Assembly (NCBI RefSeq): GCF_900105175.1
Contig: NZ_LT629771.1
Span: 4,792,501 to 4,856,500, forward strand
Direction of reading: 5' to 3'
Source of the DNA: Jiangella sp. DSM 45060
GTDB lineage: Bacteria; Actinomycetota; Actinomycetes; Jiangellales; Jiangellaceae
Length of the DNA stretch: 64,000 nucleotides
A program made the position numbers and the translations under genes. Position 1 is the stretch's first letter. Every line of letters starts with the position of its first letter. Below, piece after piece: positions 15,986 to 24,625 of this stretch. The notes beneath the pieces were generated by a model that worked only from the letters and a program-made list of their open reading frames with translations, was not told the DNA's origin and ran no database searches.

Positions 15986-17632
15986 ATGGATCCGAGGCCG
16001 GCTGACGTCATCCGGGTGGGCATCGACCTCGGGACCCAGAGCGTGCGCGTCCTCCTCGCGGACGACGCCGGGCGGGTGCTCGCGCTCGGATCGGCCCGGC
16101 TCACGAGTCATCGGCGCGGCGACGGCGACCGGCGGCACGAGCAGGACCCGCACCAGTGGTGGGAAGCCGTCGGCGATGCGTCGCGGCAGGCGTTCGGCGC
16201 GTTGCCGACGGCGCGGCCGCGGGGTGCGGCTGGCACCGGCGCGACACCCAGCGCGGGCGGCCCGCCGGTCGTCGGCGCGGTGGCCATCTGCAGCACCTCG
16301 GGCACCGTGCTCCTCGGCGACGACCACGGCGCGCCCCTCACCCCCGCGCTCATGTACGACGACGCCCGCGCGGTCGACGAGCTGGCCCGCCTGAACGCCC
16401 GCCTGGGCGACGGCCGCACCGTGCAGCTGTCGTGGGCGCTGCCGAAGATCGACTGGCTTTTCCGGCACCACACGACCACCGGGCTGTCCGGCCGCCACGT
16501 CATGCACAGCGCCGACGTCATCGCGGCGGCGCTGGTCGGGCACCGGGTCGACACCGACAGCAGCCACGCGCTGAAGTCCGGCTACGACGTCGTGGCCGGA
16601 CGGTGGGACGCGGCGCTGCTCGCGGCCGCCGACGTCGACCCGGCGACGCTGCCGGCCGTCGTGCCGCCGGGCACCACGCTGGGCACCGTCACGGCGGCGG
16701 CGGCCGAGCACACCGGCATCCCGGCCGGCACCCCCGTCGTCGCCGGCATGACGGACGGGTGCGCGGCGCAGATCGCGGCCGGCGCCCTGACCGTCGGCTC
16801 CTGGAACTCCGTCCTCGGCACGACGCTGGTGCTCAAGGGCGTCTCGGCCACGCTCATCGACGATCCCGCGGGCGCCGTCTACAGCCACCGCCACCCCGAC
16901 GGCGGCTGGCTGCCCGGTGGCGCGTCGAACGTCGGGGCGGGCGCCGTCGCGGGCGAGTTCGCCGACGACGACCTCGACGCGCTCGCCGCCGAGGCCGGCC
17001 GCCGGTTCGAGCCGGCCGGCGCCGTCATCTACCCGCTGACGGCGCGCGGCGAGCGGTTCCCGTTCGTCCGGCCCGACGCGACCCGGTTCGAGCTCGGCGC
17101 CACGTCCTCCCGGGCCGAGCGCTACGCCGCCGTCGTCCAGGGCGTCGCCTTCGTCGAGCGGCTCTGCTTCGAACGGCTCGCCGCGCTCGGGGCTCCCACC
17201 GACGGTGATATCCGTATCACCGGTGGTGGTACGCGCAGCGACTACTGGAACCAGCTGCGCGCGGACGTGCTCGGGCGGCCGCTGGTCATGCCGCGCACGC
17301 CGGAGCCGGCGTTCGGCATGGCGGTGCTCGCCTCCGCCTCCGGCCACCACGCCGACGCGAAGGTGACGGTCACGGACCGCGCGGCCGTGATGGTCGGGCG
17401 CCGCGCGGTCGTCGAGCCCTGCGCCGACGCGCATGAACGGCTCACCGAGGGCTACGAACGCCTGGTCGCCGAGCTCACCCGGCGCGGCCACCTCGACCCC
17501 GCCCCGGCCCCCGCCCCCGCCGCCGACGATGACGCCCACGACGACGGCACCCGGGACGACGGCGTCCCCGGCGACCCCCAGGCCACCACATCGACCGCCG
17601 CGCAGCGGCTGAGCGGCAGGTACGCCCCATGA
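15986..17632 (+). CDS. FGGY-family carbohydrate kinase (first copy)
   Basis: 548 residues. ATP-dependent sugar or polyol kinase of the actin-like fold: the N-terminal phosphate-1 loop VGIDLGTQSVRVLLADD, the substrate region STSGTVLLGDD and YDDARAVDEL, the mid-domain GMTDGCAAQIAAGAL and WNSVLGTTLVLKG, and the adenosine motif ITGGGTRSDYWNQLRADVLG. The last about 45 residues are a low-complexity Ala/Pro/Asp tail not needed for the fold. Substrate undecided; xylulose-like ketoses and tetritols or pentitols are options. ATGA overlap with the phosphatase gene. Confidence 0.9.
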   Translation: MDPRPADVIRVGIDLGTQSVRVLLADDAGRVLALGSARLTSHRRGDGDRRHEQDPHQWWEAVGDASRQAFGALPTARPRGAAGTGATPSAGGPPVVGAVAICSTSGTVLLGDDHGAPLTPALMYDDARAVDELARLNARLGDGRTVQLSWALPKIDWLFRHHTTTGLSGRHVMHSADVIAAALVGHRVDTDSSHALKSGYDVVAGRWDAALLAAADVDPATLPAVVPPGTTLGTVTAAAAEHTGIPAGTPVVAGMTDGCAAQIAAGALTVGSWNSVLGTTLVLKGVSATLIDDPAGAVYSHRHPDGGWLPGGASNVGAGAVAGEFADDDLDALAAEAGRRFEPAGAVIYPLTARGERFPFVRPDATRFELGATSSRAERYAAVVQGVAFVERLCFERLAALGAPTDGDIRITGGGTRSDYWNQLRADVLGRPLVMPRTPEPAFGMAVLASASGHHADAKVTVTDRAAVMVGRRAVVEPCADAHERLTEGYERLVAELTRRGHLDPAPAPAPAADDDAHDDGTRDDGVPGDPQATTSTAAQRLSGRYAP

Positions 17633-18240
17633 CGACCACCATCACGCTGGCCCGGCACGGCCGCACGCCGTGGCACGAGGGCAACCGCTACACCGGCTCC
17701 AGCGACATCGGCATCGACGACGTCGGCCGGGCGCAGGCCGAGGTGCTCGCCGCCCACGCGAAGGAGCACCCACCCGCCGCCCTCTTCGCGTCCGACCTGC
17801 TCCGCTCCCGCCAGACCGCGGCCGCCGTCGCCGACGTCACCGGGCTGGACGTCCAGGTCGACCCGCGGCTGCGCGAACTGGACTTCGGCCACGCCGAGGG
17901 CCGCACGCTCGCCGAGGTGCGCGCCGACGACCCCGAGGCCGCCGCCGCGTTCGTCCGCGACCCCGTCGCCCACCACCTACCCGGCGGCGAGCACCCGGAG
18001 GCCGCCGCGGACCGCGCCGAGCAGGCGCTGCGCGAGATCGCCGCCCGCCACCCGGACCAGCACGTCCTCGTCGTCTGCCACAACACGTTGATGCGGCTGG
18101 TCGTCTGCCGGCTCACCGGCATCCCGCTGCGCGCCTACCGCACCGTCCTGCGCGGTCCCGACCCGACGGCGACGACGCAGCTCAGCTTCACCGGCGGGGC
18201 CGTCATGCTCGACCACTACAACCAAGCGCCGCGACGATGA
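17629..18240 (+). CDS. Histidine phosphatase (phosphoglycerate-mutase-like)
   Basis: 203 residues. The phosphate-accepting His is in TLARHGRTPWHEGNRYTGSS, the second Arg in SDLLRSRQTAA, the acid residue in RELDFGHAEGRT and the second catalytic His in VVCHNTLMRL. The motif set fits a sugar-phosphate phosphatase rather than a glycolytic mutase. Between two kinase genes it could reverse over-phosphorylation or remove phosphate from a toxic side product; this is inference. Overlaps both neighbours by 4 bases. Confidence 0.9.
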   Translation: MTTTITLARHGRTPWHEGNRYTGSSDIGIDDVGRAQAEVLAAHAKEHPPAALFASDLLRSRQTAAAVADVTGLDVQVDPRLRELDFGHAEGRTLAEVRADDPEAAAAFVRDPVAHHLPGGEHPEAAADRAEQALREIAARHPDQHVLVVCHNTLMRLVVCRLTGIPLRAYRTVLRGPDPTATTQLSFTGGAVMLDHYNQAPRR

Positions 18241-19019
18241 CGCAGACCAGCCGCGGCGTCCGCCAGGACCGCATCGCCGACCACGTGCTGCGCGAGGGCT
18301 CCGTCACCGCGAGCCAGCTGGCCGAGACGTTCGGCGTCAGCCTCATGACGGTCCACCGCGACCTCGACGAGCTCGAGCGTCAGGGCGTCGTCCGCAAATT
18401 CCACGGCGGCGTCAGCGCTCAGCCGTCCAGTGTGTTCGAGAGCAACGTCGCCTACCGGTTGCGCACCGCGCGCGCCGAGAAGGCGGCGATCGCCCGGTTC
18501 GCACGCACGCTGATCGAGCCGGGCATGGCGGTCATGCTGGACGACTCGACGACGACGCTCGGGGTCGCGGAGCTGCTCACCGACGCCGCGCCGCTCACCG
18601 TCATCACGAACTTCCTGCAGGTCATCAACGCCATGAGCCGCGCCGACCGGGTCCGGCTGATCTCGCTGGGCGGCGAGTACTACCCGACGCACGACTCGTT
18701 CCTGGGCGTGCCGTGCATCGAGGCGATCGAGTCGCTGCGCGCCGACGTGCTGTTGACGTCGACGTCGGCGGCGTCGGGCGGGCTGACCTACCACCAGGAG
18801 CAGGAGATCGTGCTGGTCAAGCGGGCGATGATGCGCTCGGCGACCCGCAAGGTGCTGCTCATGGACCACACCAAGCTCGGCGGCACCGCGCTGCACCAGC
18901 TGGCGCCGCTCACCGACTTCGACGACGTCGTGGTCGACGGCGGCACGCCCGCGGACGTCGTCCGGGCGCTGCGTGACCGCCGGGTGAACGTCCACGTCGC
19001 ACCGCTCGACACCCCCTGA
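18237..19019 (+). CDS. DeoR-family transcriptional regulator (second copy)
   Basis: 260 residues. Helix-turn-helix TASQLAETFGVSLMTVHRDL followed by VVRKFHGGVSAQPSSVFES, nearly the same as the first DeoR. Sensor domain with EKAAIARFARTLIEPGMAVML, VITNFLQVINAM, LGGEYYPTHDSFLG and LVKRAMMRSATRKVLLMDHTK-type segments. It is inside the kinase operon (ATGA with the phosphatase, 15 bases to kinase 2), so it can autoregulate the unit. Confidence 0.93.
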   Translation: MTQTSRGVRQDRIADHVLREGSVTASQLAETFGVSLMTVHRDLDELERQGVVRKFHGGVSAQPSSVFESNVAYRLRTARAEKAAIARFARTLIEPGMAVMLDDSTTTLGVAELLTDAAPLTVITNFLQVINAMSRADRVRLISLGGEYYPTHDSFLGVPCIEAIESLRADVLLTSTSAASGGLTYHQEQEIVLVKRAMMRSATRKVLLMDHTKLGGTALHQLAPLTDFDDVVVDGGTPADVVRALRDRRVNVHVAPLDTP

Positions 19020-19034
19020 CCGCGAGGAGGCGGC

Positions 19035-20489
19035 ATGTACATCGGCGTCGACATCGGCACCACGCTGACCAAGGCCGTCGGTTACGGCGACGACGGCGCC
19101 GAGCTGTGCGTGCACAGCGTCCCGACCCAGCTGAGCCACGGCGACGGCGGCCGCGTCGAGCAGGACGCCGACGCCGTCGTCAGCTCCGTGACCAGCGTGA
19201 TCCGGGCCGTCGCGGACGAGCTCCCCGGCCCGCCCGAGCTGGTCGCGCTCACCGGCCAGGGCGACGGCTGCTGGCTGTCCGACGCCGACGGCGCCCCGGT
19301 GCGGCCGGCCGCGTCCTGGCTGGACGGCCGCGCCGCCGACGTCGTCCGCCGGTGGGACCGCGACGGCACCGCCGACGCCGTCCTCGCCCGCAACGGCGGC
19401 ATGATCTTCCCCGGCGCGTCGGCCGCCATCCTGGCCGCCCTCGACCGCGACGAGCCCGGCGTGCTCGACCGCGCCGCCACCGCCACGCACTGCGTCGGCA
19501 CCGTGTTCCGGCGGCTCACCGGCGTCCGCGCCGTCGACCTCTCCGACGCGTCGTACCCGTTCCTCGACCCGCGGACGCGCGACTGGTCCGACGACGTCCT
19601 GCGCCTCACCGGGCTGGAGCACCGGCGCGAGCTGCTGCCGCCGGTCGTCGGGCCGGGCGGGCCGGCGGCGGAGCTGACGGAGGGCGCGGCGGGCGCGCTC
19701 GGGCTGCCGTCCGGGACGACGGTGAGCGCCGGGCCGTACGACCTGCTGGCGTCGGCCCGCGGCAGCGGCACGGTCGCGCCCGGCGACGGCCTGCTGATCG
19801 TCGGGACGACGCTGGCCTGCCAGGTCGTGACCGCGGACCCCGGGCCGATTCCGCACCGCGCCGGCCTGCTGCTGGCGACGTGGCAGCCGGACCGGTGGGT
19901 CCGGGCGATGCCGGCGATGGTCGGCACCGCGTCGCTGGACTGGCTGCTGCAGCTGGTCGGGGCGCCGGTGTCGGCGCTGGCCGGGCTGCTGGCCGAGTCG
20001 CCGCCAGGCGCTCGCGGAGTGACGGTGCTGCCGTACTGGTCCGCGTCGGGCGAGCGCGCACCGTTCGTCGAGGCGTCCGCGCGCGGCCGGTTCGACGGCC
20101 TGCACCTCGCGACGTCGCGGGCCGATCTGGTCCGCGCCCTGTGCGAGGGGCTCGCGTACGCGGCGCGGCACTGCTTCGACGCGGCCGGGCTGACCGGACG
20201 GCTGGCCGTCTGCGGCGGCGGCGCGCAGAGCGCGGCGTGGACGCAGCTCTTCGCCGACGTGCTCGGCCGCCCGCTGGACGTCGTCGACGTGCCGCAGGCC
20301 GGTGCGTACGGCGCGGTGCTGTCGGCGCTGGAGGCTCGCGGCGAGACGCCCGGCTGGCCGGTCCCCGCGCACACCGTCGAGCCGTCCACCACCCATCGCG
20401 CGCACTACGACGACGGATTCGCCGCCTACCTCGACCGGGTCGCCGCCGCGCGGGAGACCTGGTCGCACGCATCGGAAGGGAACGCATGA
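19035..20489 (+). CDS. FGGY-family carbohydrate kinase (second copy)
   Basis: 484 residues, start MYIGVDIGTTLTKAVGYGDD with GAGGAGG seven bases upstream. FGGY motifs are VALTGQGDGCWLSD (substrate side), ASWLDGRAADV, SAGPYDLLASARGSGT, a C-terminal PYWSASGERAPF and the adenosine loop VCGGGAQSAAWTQLFADVLG. It shares only the fold with kinase 1 and may act on a different polyol. Followed by a 4-base overlap with the dehydrogenase. Confidence 0.9.
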   Translation: MYIGVDIGTTLTKAVGYGDDGAELCVHSVPTQLSHGDGGRVEQDADAVVSSVTSVIRAVADELPGPPELVALTGQGDGCWLSDADGAPVRPAASWLDGRAADVVRRWDRDGTADAVLARNGGMIFPGASAAILAALDRDEPGVLDRAATATHCVGTVFRRLTGVRAVDLSDASYPFLDPRTRDWSDDVLRLTGLEHRRELLPPVVGPGGPAAELTEGAAGALGLPSGTTVSAGPYDLLASARGSGTVAPGDGLLIVGTTLACQVVTADPGPIPHRAGLLLATWQPDRWVRAMPAMVGTASLDWLLQLVGAPVSALAGLLAESPPGARGVTVLPYWSASGERAPFVEASARGRFDGLHLATSRADLVRALCEGLAYAARHCFDAAGLTGRLAVCGGGAQSAAWTQLFADVLGRPLDVVDVPQAGAYGAVLSALEARGETPGWPVPAHTVEPSTTHRAHYDDGFAAYLDRVAAARETWSHASEGNA

Positions 20490-21514
20490 GCCGGATCCTG
20501 CTGGCCGGGGACCACTTCGTCCGGAACGACCTGCTGGCCGGCCGCCTGCGTGCGGCGGCCGGCGAGCACGACGTCCGGACGCTCGAGCTGCCCTGGCCGC
20601 TCGTCCCGTTCGGCCGGGTCGCGGAGGTCGACGAGGCCTCCGACGTCGAGGACGAGCTGGCCGAGCTGGCCGGCGACGCCGAGGTGATCGTCACGCAGAT
20701 GGGGCCGGTCACCGCACGGGTCCTGGCGGCGGCGCCGTCGTTGCGGCTGGTCGTGTGCACGCGCGGCGGCCCCGTCAACGTCAACGTCGACGCGTGCACG
20801 GAGCGCGGCGTGCTGGTGTGCAACACACCCGGCCGGAACGCCGTCGCGGCGGCGGAGCACGCGCTGACGCTGATCCTGAGTACGGTGCGGGCGATCCCGC
20901 GCATCCACGGCACCGTCGCCGCCGGTGAGTGGCGCAGCGACCTGTACGCGTACGACGAGTGCGGGCTGGAGCTGGGCGGGTCGACGGTCGGGCTGGTCGG
21001 GTACGGCGCCATCGGGTCGCGGGTGGCCCGCATGCTGCTGGCGTTCGACGCCCGGGTGCTGGTCGCCGACCCGTTCGTCGCGCCCGATTCGCTGCCGGAC
21101 GGCGTCACGCTGGTCGGCCTGGACGAGCTGCTGTCGCGCAGCGACGTCGTCAGCCTGCACGCGCGGCTCACCCCGGAGACCGCCGGGATGATCGACGCGG
21201 CCGCGCTGGCGGCGATGCGGCCGGGTGGCTACGTCGTCAACTCCGCCCGGGGCGGCCTCGTCGACTACGACGCGCTCGCGGCGGCGCTGGACAGCGGCCA
21301 CGTGGCCGGCGCCGGGTTCGACGTCTTCCCGGCCGAGCCGCCGCCCGCGGACTGGCCGCTGCTGCGGTCGGACCGCGTCGTGATGACGCCGCACCTCGCC
21401 GGCGCGACCCGTCAGACCGCGCACCGCGCCGCCGAGCTGGGCGCCGCCGCGGTGGCCGCCTTCCTGGCCGGCGACCGGCCGCCCGGCCTGGTCAACCCCG
21501 CGGCGCTGGGCTGA
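20486..21514 (+). CDS. D-isomer 2-hydroxyacid dehydrogenase family protein
   Basis: 342 residues. NAD(P)-binding domain with VGLVGYGAIGSRVARMLL (GxGxxG), an active-site Arg in VVNSARGGLVDYDAL, a Glu in FDVFPAEPPP and the His in VMTPHLAGATRQT. The SerA/GhrB-type N-terminal lobe includes TRGGPVNVNVDACTERGV. It probably reduces or oxidises a short 2-keto/2-hydroxy acid generated from the kinase products. End of the operon started by kinase 1. Confidence 0.92.
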   Translation: MSRILLAGDHFVRNDLLAGRLRAAAGEHDVRTLELPWPLVPFGRVAEVDEASDVEDELAELAGDAEVIVTQMGPVTARVLAAAPSLRLVVCTRGGPVNVNVDACTERGVLVCNTPGRNAVAAAEHALTLILSTVRAIPRIHGTVAAGEWRSDLYAYDECGLELGGSTVGLVGYGAIGSRVARMLLAFDARVLVADPFVAPDSLPDGVTLVGLDELLSRSDVVSLHARLTPETAGMIDAAALAAMRPGGYVVNSARGGLVDYDALAAALDSGHVAGAGFDVFPAEPPPADWPLLRSDRVVMTPHLAGATRQTAHRAAELGAAAVAAFLAGDRPPGLVNPAALG

Positions 21515-21594
21515 CGTACCACGATGCGATAGCCCGCGGATTAGCCCTACCGGGCGACGAAGGCGACGCCGCGGTTGCCCGGCTACGATCCGGT

Positions 21595-22314
21595 ATGGCC
21601 GACCTCGACGCCGCGGAGTTCGAACGACGGCTCCGCGAGCACCAGTCCGACGACGAGCTGCGCAAGATCCAGCGCTACTTCAAGGACGGCACCAGCGGCG
21701 TCTTCCTCGGCGTGCGCATGGGGACGGTGTTCGCGCTGGCCAAGGAGTTCATCGAGCTGCCGCCGGCCGAGCTGGAGCGGCTGCTGGAGTCCGACGTCCA
21801 CGAGCTGCGGGCGGGCGCGTTGAGCGTCATGGACAAGCAGGCCCGTCGCAAGCGCACGCCACCGGACCGGCGCCGCGAGTTGTACGAGCTCTACCTGCGC
21901 CGGCACGATCGCATCGACAACTGGGACCTCGTCGACCTCGCGGCGCCGCACGTCGTCGGCGGGTACCTGGCCGACCAGCCGCGCGACGTGCTGTACGAGC
22001 TGGCGCGGTCGCCGAACCGGTGGGAGCGGCGCACGGCGATCACCGCGACGGCGTACTTCATCAGGGCCGGCGACGTCGGCGACACGTTCGCGATCGCGGA
22101 ACTGCTGCTGGACGATCCCGAGGACCTCGTGCACAAGGCGACCGGCGGCTGGTTGCGCGCGGCCGGCGACCACGACCGCGACCGGCTGCTCGCCTTCCTC
22201 GACCGGCACGCCGCGACGATGCCGCGGGTGATGCTCCGCTACGCCATCGAGCACCTCGAGCCGGCGCAGCGCGAGCACTACCGCGCAGCGGCTACGTCCA
22301 GGCCTGGCCGGTGA
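21595..22314 (+). CDS. AlkD-like DNA alkylation repair (HEAT-repeat) protein
   Basis: 239 residues, all-helical HEAT-like repeats. The AlkD family shows KIQRYFKDG near the start, LRAGALSVMDKQA, the conserved RIDNWDLVDLAAPHVVG (Trp and Asp of the base-excision site) and SPNRWERRTAITATAYFI. It would excise positively charged alkylated bases such as 3- or 7-methyl purines. Overlaps the 3' end of purC by 23 bases on the opposite strand. Confidence 0.88.
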   Translation: MADLDAAEFERRLREHQSDDELRKIQRYFKDGTSGVFLGVRMGTVFALAKEFIELPPAELERLLESDVHELRAGALSVMDKQARRKRTPPDRRRELYELYLRRHDRIDNWDLVDLAAPHVVGGYLADQPRDVLYELARSPNRWERRTAITATAYFIRAGDVGDTFAIAELLLDDPEDLVHKATGGWLRAAGDHDRDRLLAFLDRHAATMPRVMLRYAIEHLEPAQREHYRAAATSRPGR

Positions 22315-23134
22315 TGCGCTCGTACATCTCGATGTAGACGGCGCGGGTCCTCTCGACGATCTCGTCCGGGACGGCCGGGCCGGGCGGGGTCTTGTCCCAG
22401 GTGCCGAGGTCCTGCGCCCAGTCGCGCACGACCTGCTTGTCGTAGGAGACCTGACGCCGGCCCGGGGCCCACTGCGACGCCGCCCAGAACCGGGACGAGT
22501 CGGGCGTGATGACCTCGTCGGCAAGCAGCAGCGTGCCGTCGGGGGCCAGGCCGAACTCGACCTTGGTGTCGACGAGCAGGATGCCGCGCCGTTCCATCAG
22601 TTCCGCCGCCCGCCGGTACAGCGTCAGCGTGAGGTCGCGCAGCCGCGCCGCCACCGGCGGGCCGACCTGCGCCTCGACCTCGGCGTACGTCATGGGCTCG
22701 TCGTGGCCCAGCTCGGGCGGCGTCTTCGTCGTCGGCGTGAAGATCGGTTCCGGCAGGCGGTCGCCCTCGACCAGGCCGGGCGGCAGTTCCACCCCGGACA
22801 CCGCACCGGTCTCCTGGTACGACGTCCAGCCGGAGCCGGCGAGGTAGCCGCGCGCGACGCACTCGACCGGGACGATCTCGACCTGACGGCAGCGGATGGC
22901 CCGGCCGCGCCACTCGTCCGGCACGTCGTCGGCGGAGACGACGTGGTTCGGGACGACGTCGGCGAGCTGGTCGAACCACCAGAGCGAGAGCGACGTCAGC
23001 ACCTTCCCCTTGTCGGGGATCGGCGTCGGCAGCACGACGTCGTAAACCGAGACGCGGTCGGACGCCACGAGGATCACCTCGCCCGGCCGGTCGGAGTAGA
23101 CGTCGCGGACCTTGCCCTTGTGAAGAAGCTGCAC
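22292..23134 (-). CDS. purC: Phosphoribosylaminoimidazole-succinocarboxamide synthase (SAICAR synthetase)
   Basis: 280 residues, purine biosynthesis step joining CAIR and aspartate with ATP. The opening LLHKGKVRDVYSDRPGEVILV, DRVSVYDVVLPTPIPDKG, VARGYLAGSGWTSYQ, LVDTKVEFGL and the aspartate/Mg region LADEVITPDSSRFW are all diagnostic. A housekeeping gene in otherwise accessory DNA, without other pur genes beside it. Confidence 0.97.
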   Translation of the reverse strand: MQLLHKGKVRDVYSDRPGEVILVASDRVSVYDVVLPTPIPDKGKVLTSLSLWWFDQLADVVPNHVVSADDVPDEWRGRAIRCRQVEIVPVECVARGYLAGSGWTSYQETGAVSGVELPPGLVEGDRLPEPIFTPTTKTPPELGHDEPMTYAEVEAQVGPPVAARLRDLTLTLYRRAAELMERRGILLVDTKVEFGLAPDGTLLLADEVITPDSSRFWAASQWAPGRRQVSYDKQVVRDWAQDLGTWDKTPPGPAVPDEIVERTRAVYIEMYERITGQAWT

Positions 23135-23214
23135 GGCGCCGTTCTAGCACAGCCGGGAACCGCGGCGGCCCGCGCGGTGTATGAACGGCAGAACGACGAC
23201 ACGAGGACCGAACC

Positions 23215-23802
23215 ATCGCCGACGAGACCGAGCAGGCCGCCATCGCCCGCGTACGCGCCGGAGACGCCGACGCGTACGCCGTCCTCGTGCGCCGGCACGC
23301 CGCCGACGCGCGCCGGCTCGCGGTGGTGGCGGGCGCCGGCCCTGACGCCGACGACGTCGTCCAGGTGGCGTTCGTCAAGGCGTACCGCACCATCGGCGGC
23401 TTCCGCGACGGCGCCCCGTTCCGGCCGTGGCTGCTGCGGATCGTGCTCAACGAGGCCCGCAACAATGCGCGGGCGGCCCGCCGGTACCGGGCGACGGCGG
23501 ACCGGTCCTTCCTGCTCGACGTCGCGACCACCGGCTCGGCCGACGACGACCCGGCCGCGACGGCGCTGACGGGCGAGCGGCGGACGGAGCTGGTGGCGGC
23601 GCTGCGGTCGCTGCCCGAGCCGCAGCGTCAGGTCGTCGTCTGCCGCTACCTGCTCGACCTGGACGAGGAGGAGACGGCGACGGTGCTCGGCTGGCCGCGC
23701 GGCACGGTGAAGTCGCGGCTGCACCGGGCGCTGCGCCGGCTGCGGACCGAGCTGGCGCCGGCTCCGGCCCGCACGCCCACCCAGGAGGTGGACCATGGAT
23801 GA
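23215..23802 (+). CDS. ECF sigma factor, probably starting at an AUC codon
   Basis: About 195 residues. Sigma-2 region: AIARVRAGDADAYAVLVRRH then DADDVVQVAFVKAYRTIGGF and FRPWLLRIVLNEARNNARAA. Sigma-4 region: ALRSLPEPQRQVVVCRYLLD and WPRGTVKSRLHRALRRLR. The frame has no ATG, GTG or TTG between the upstream TGA (23182-23184) and GTG 23287, yet sigma-2 begins before 23287. An ATC at 23215 follows GAGGA (23203-23207) by a perfect 7-base spacer and gives the normal family opening. Overlaps the membrane partner gene by 8 bases. Confidence 0.85.
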   Translation: MADETEQAAIARVRAGDADAYAVLVRRHAADARRLAVVAGAGPDADDVVQVAFVKAYRTIGGFRDGAPFRPWLLRIVLNEARNNARAARRYRATADRSFLLDVATTGSADDDPAATALTGERRTELVAALRSLPEPQRQVVVCRYLLDLDEEETATVLGWPRGTVKSRLHRALRRLRTELAPAPARTPTQEVDHG

Positions 23803-24577
23803 CGCCCTCGAGCGCGAGCTGCGCGCCCTCGGCCGGTCGGCCGCCACGGCCATCGACGACGCCGGGCCGGCGCCGGACGCCGTGGCCACGGCCGTCCTGA
23901 ACCGCCTCCCCGCCGCTCCGACGCCGGCCTGGATCGCGCGGATGCGGCGTATCGCCGGGCGGGTCGCTCGGTGGCCGTGGGGCGACGGCCTGGGGCGCCG
24001 GCTCGCCGTCGTCGCCGTCGCGGTGCTGGTGGCGCTGGGGCTGACGGCTCCGGTGCGGGCCGCCGTCGGCGAGTGGCTCGGGATCGGCGCGGTCGCCGTC
24101 CGGCCCGGCCCGTCGCAACCGTCCGCGTCAGCGCCGCAGCCGGCGCCGGCAGGGCTCTCGCTGGGCGCGGCGGCGGAGCGGACCGGGCTCGACCCGGTCG
24201 TGCCGCCGGTCCTCGGCCCGCCCGACGGCGTCGAGGTGTCGGCCGACGACCGCGTGCTGTCGCTGACCTGGGGCTCCGGGGGCAGCACCGTCCGGCTCGA
24301 TCAGGTCGCCGACCCGCTGTCGCCGGTGTATCTCAAGACGGCGGTGCTCGGTTCGACGGCGTCGACGCTCACCGTGGCCGGCCGGGACGCGTGGTGGTTC
24401 GGCGTGCCGCACGACCTCGTCCTGCTGGCGCCGGACGGCAGCGAGCGGACCGAGTCGGCGCGCATCGCCGGCCCGACCCTCGTGTGGGTCGACGACGGCG
24501 TGACGTTCCGGCTCGAGGGCGTCGGCGACCGCGGCCGCGCCGTCGACATCGCCGCGTCGGCGCTGGGAACCGGCTGA
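23795..24577 (+). CDS. Membrane protein, probable regulator of the ECF sigma factor
   Basis: 260 residues. A cytoplasmic N-terminus of about 65 residues (RELRALGRSAATAIDDAGPA), one membrane helix (LAVVAVAVLVALGLTAPVRA) and an outer domain of about 160 residues with LSLTWGSGGSTVRLDQVAD and RDAWWFGVPHDLVLL. Layout and the 8-base overlap with the sigma gene suggest an anti-sigma factor or coupled sensor, but no zinc-binding HxxxCxxC motif is present, so it is not a ZAS-type anti-sigma. Confidence 0.7.
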   Translation: MDDALERELRALGRSAATAIDDAGPAPDAVATAVLNRLPAAPTPAWIARMRRIAGRVARWPWGDGLGRRLAVVAVAVLVALGLTAPVRAAVGEWLGIGAVAVRPGPSQPSASAPQPAPAGLSLGAAAERTGLDPVVPPVLGPPDGVEVSADDRVLSLTWGSGGSTVRLDQVADPLSPVYLKTAVLGSTASTLTVAGRDAWWFGVPHDLVLLAPDGSERTESARIAGPTLVWVDDGVTFRLEGVGDRGRAVDIAASALGTG

Positions 24578-24625
24578 GCCCGGCCGGTGTAGTCGAGGCA
24601 ACGACCCCGACCACCTGGAGCCGTC

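Noticed and set aside
17629..18240. Glycolytic phosphoglycerate mutase
   Set aside because: The location inside a kinase/DeoR operon and the FGHAEGRT-type motif fit a broad histidine phosphatase better.
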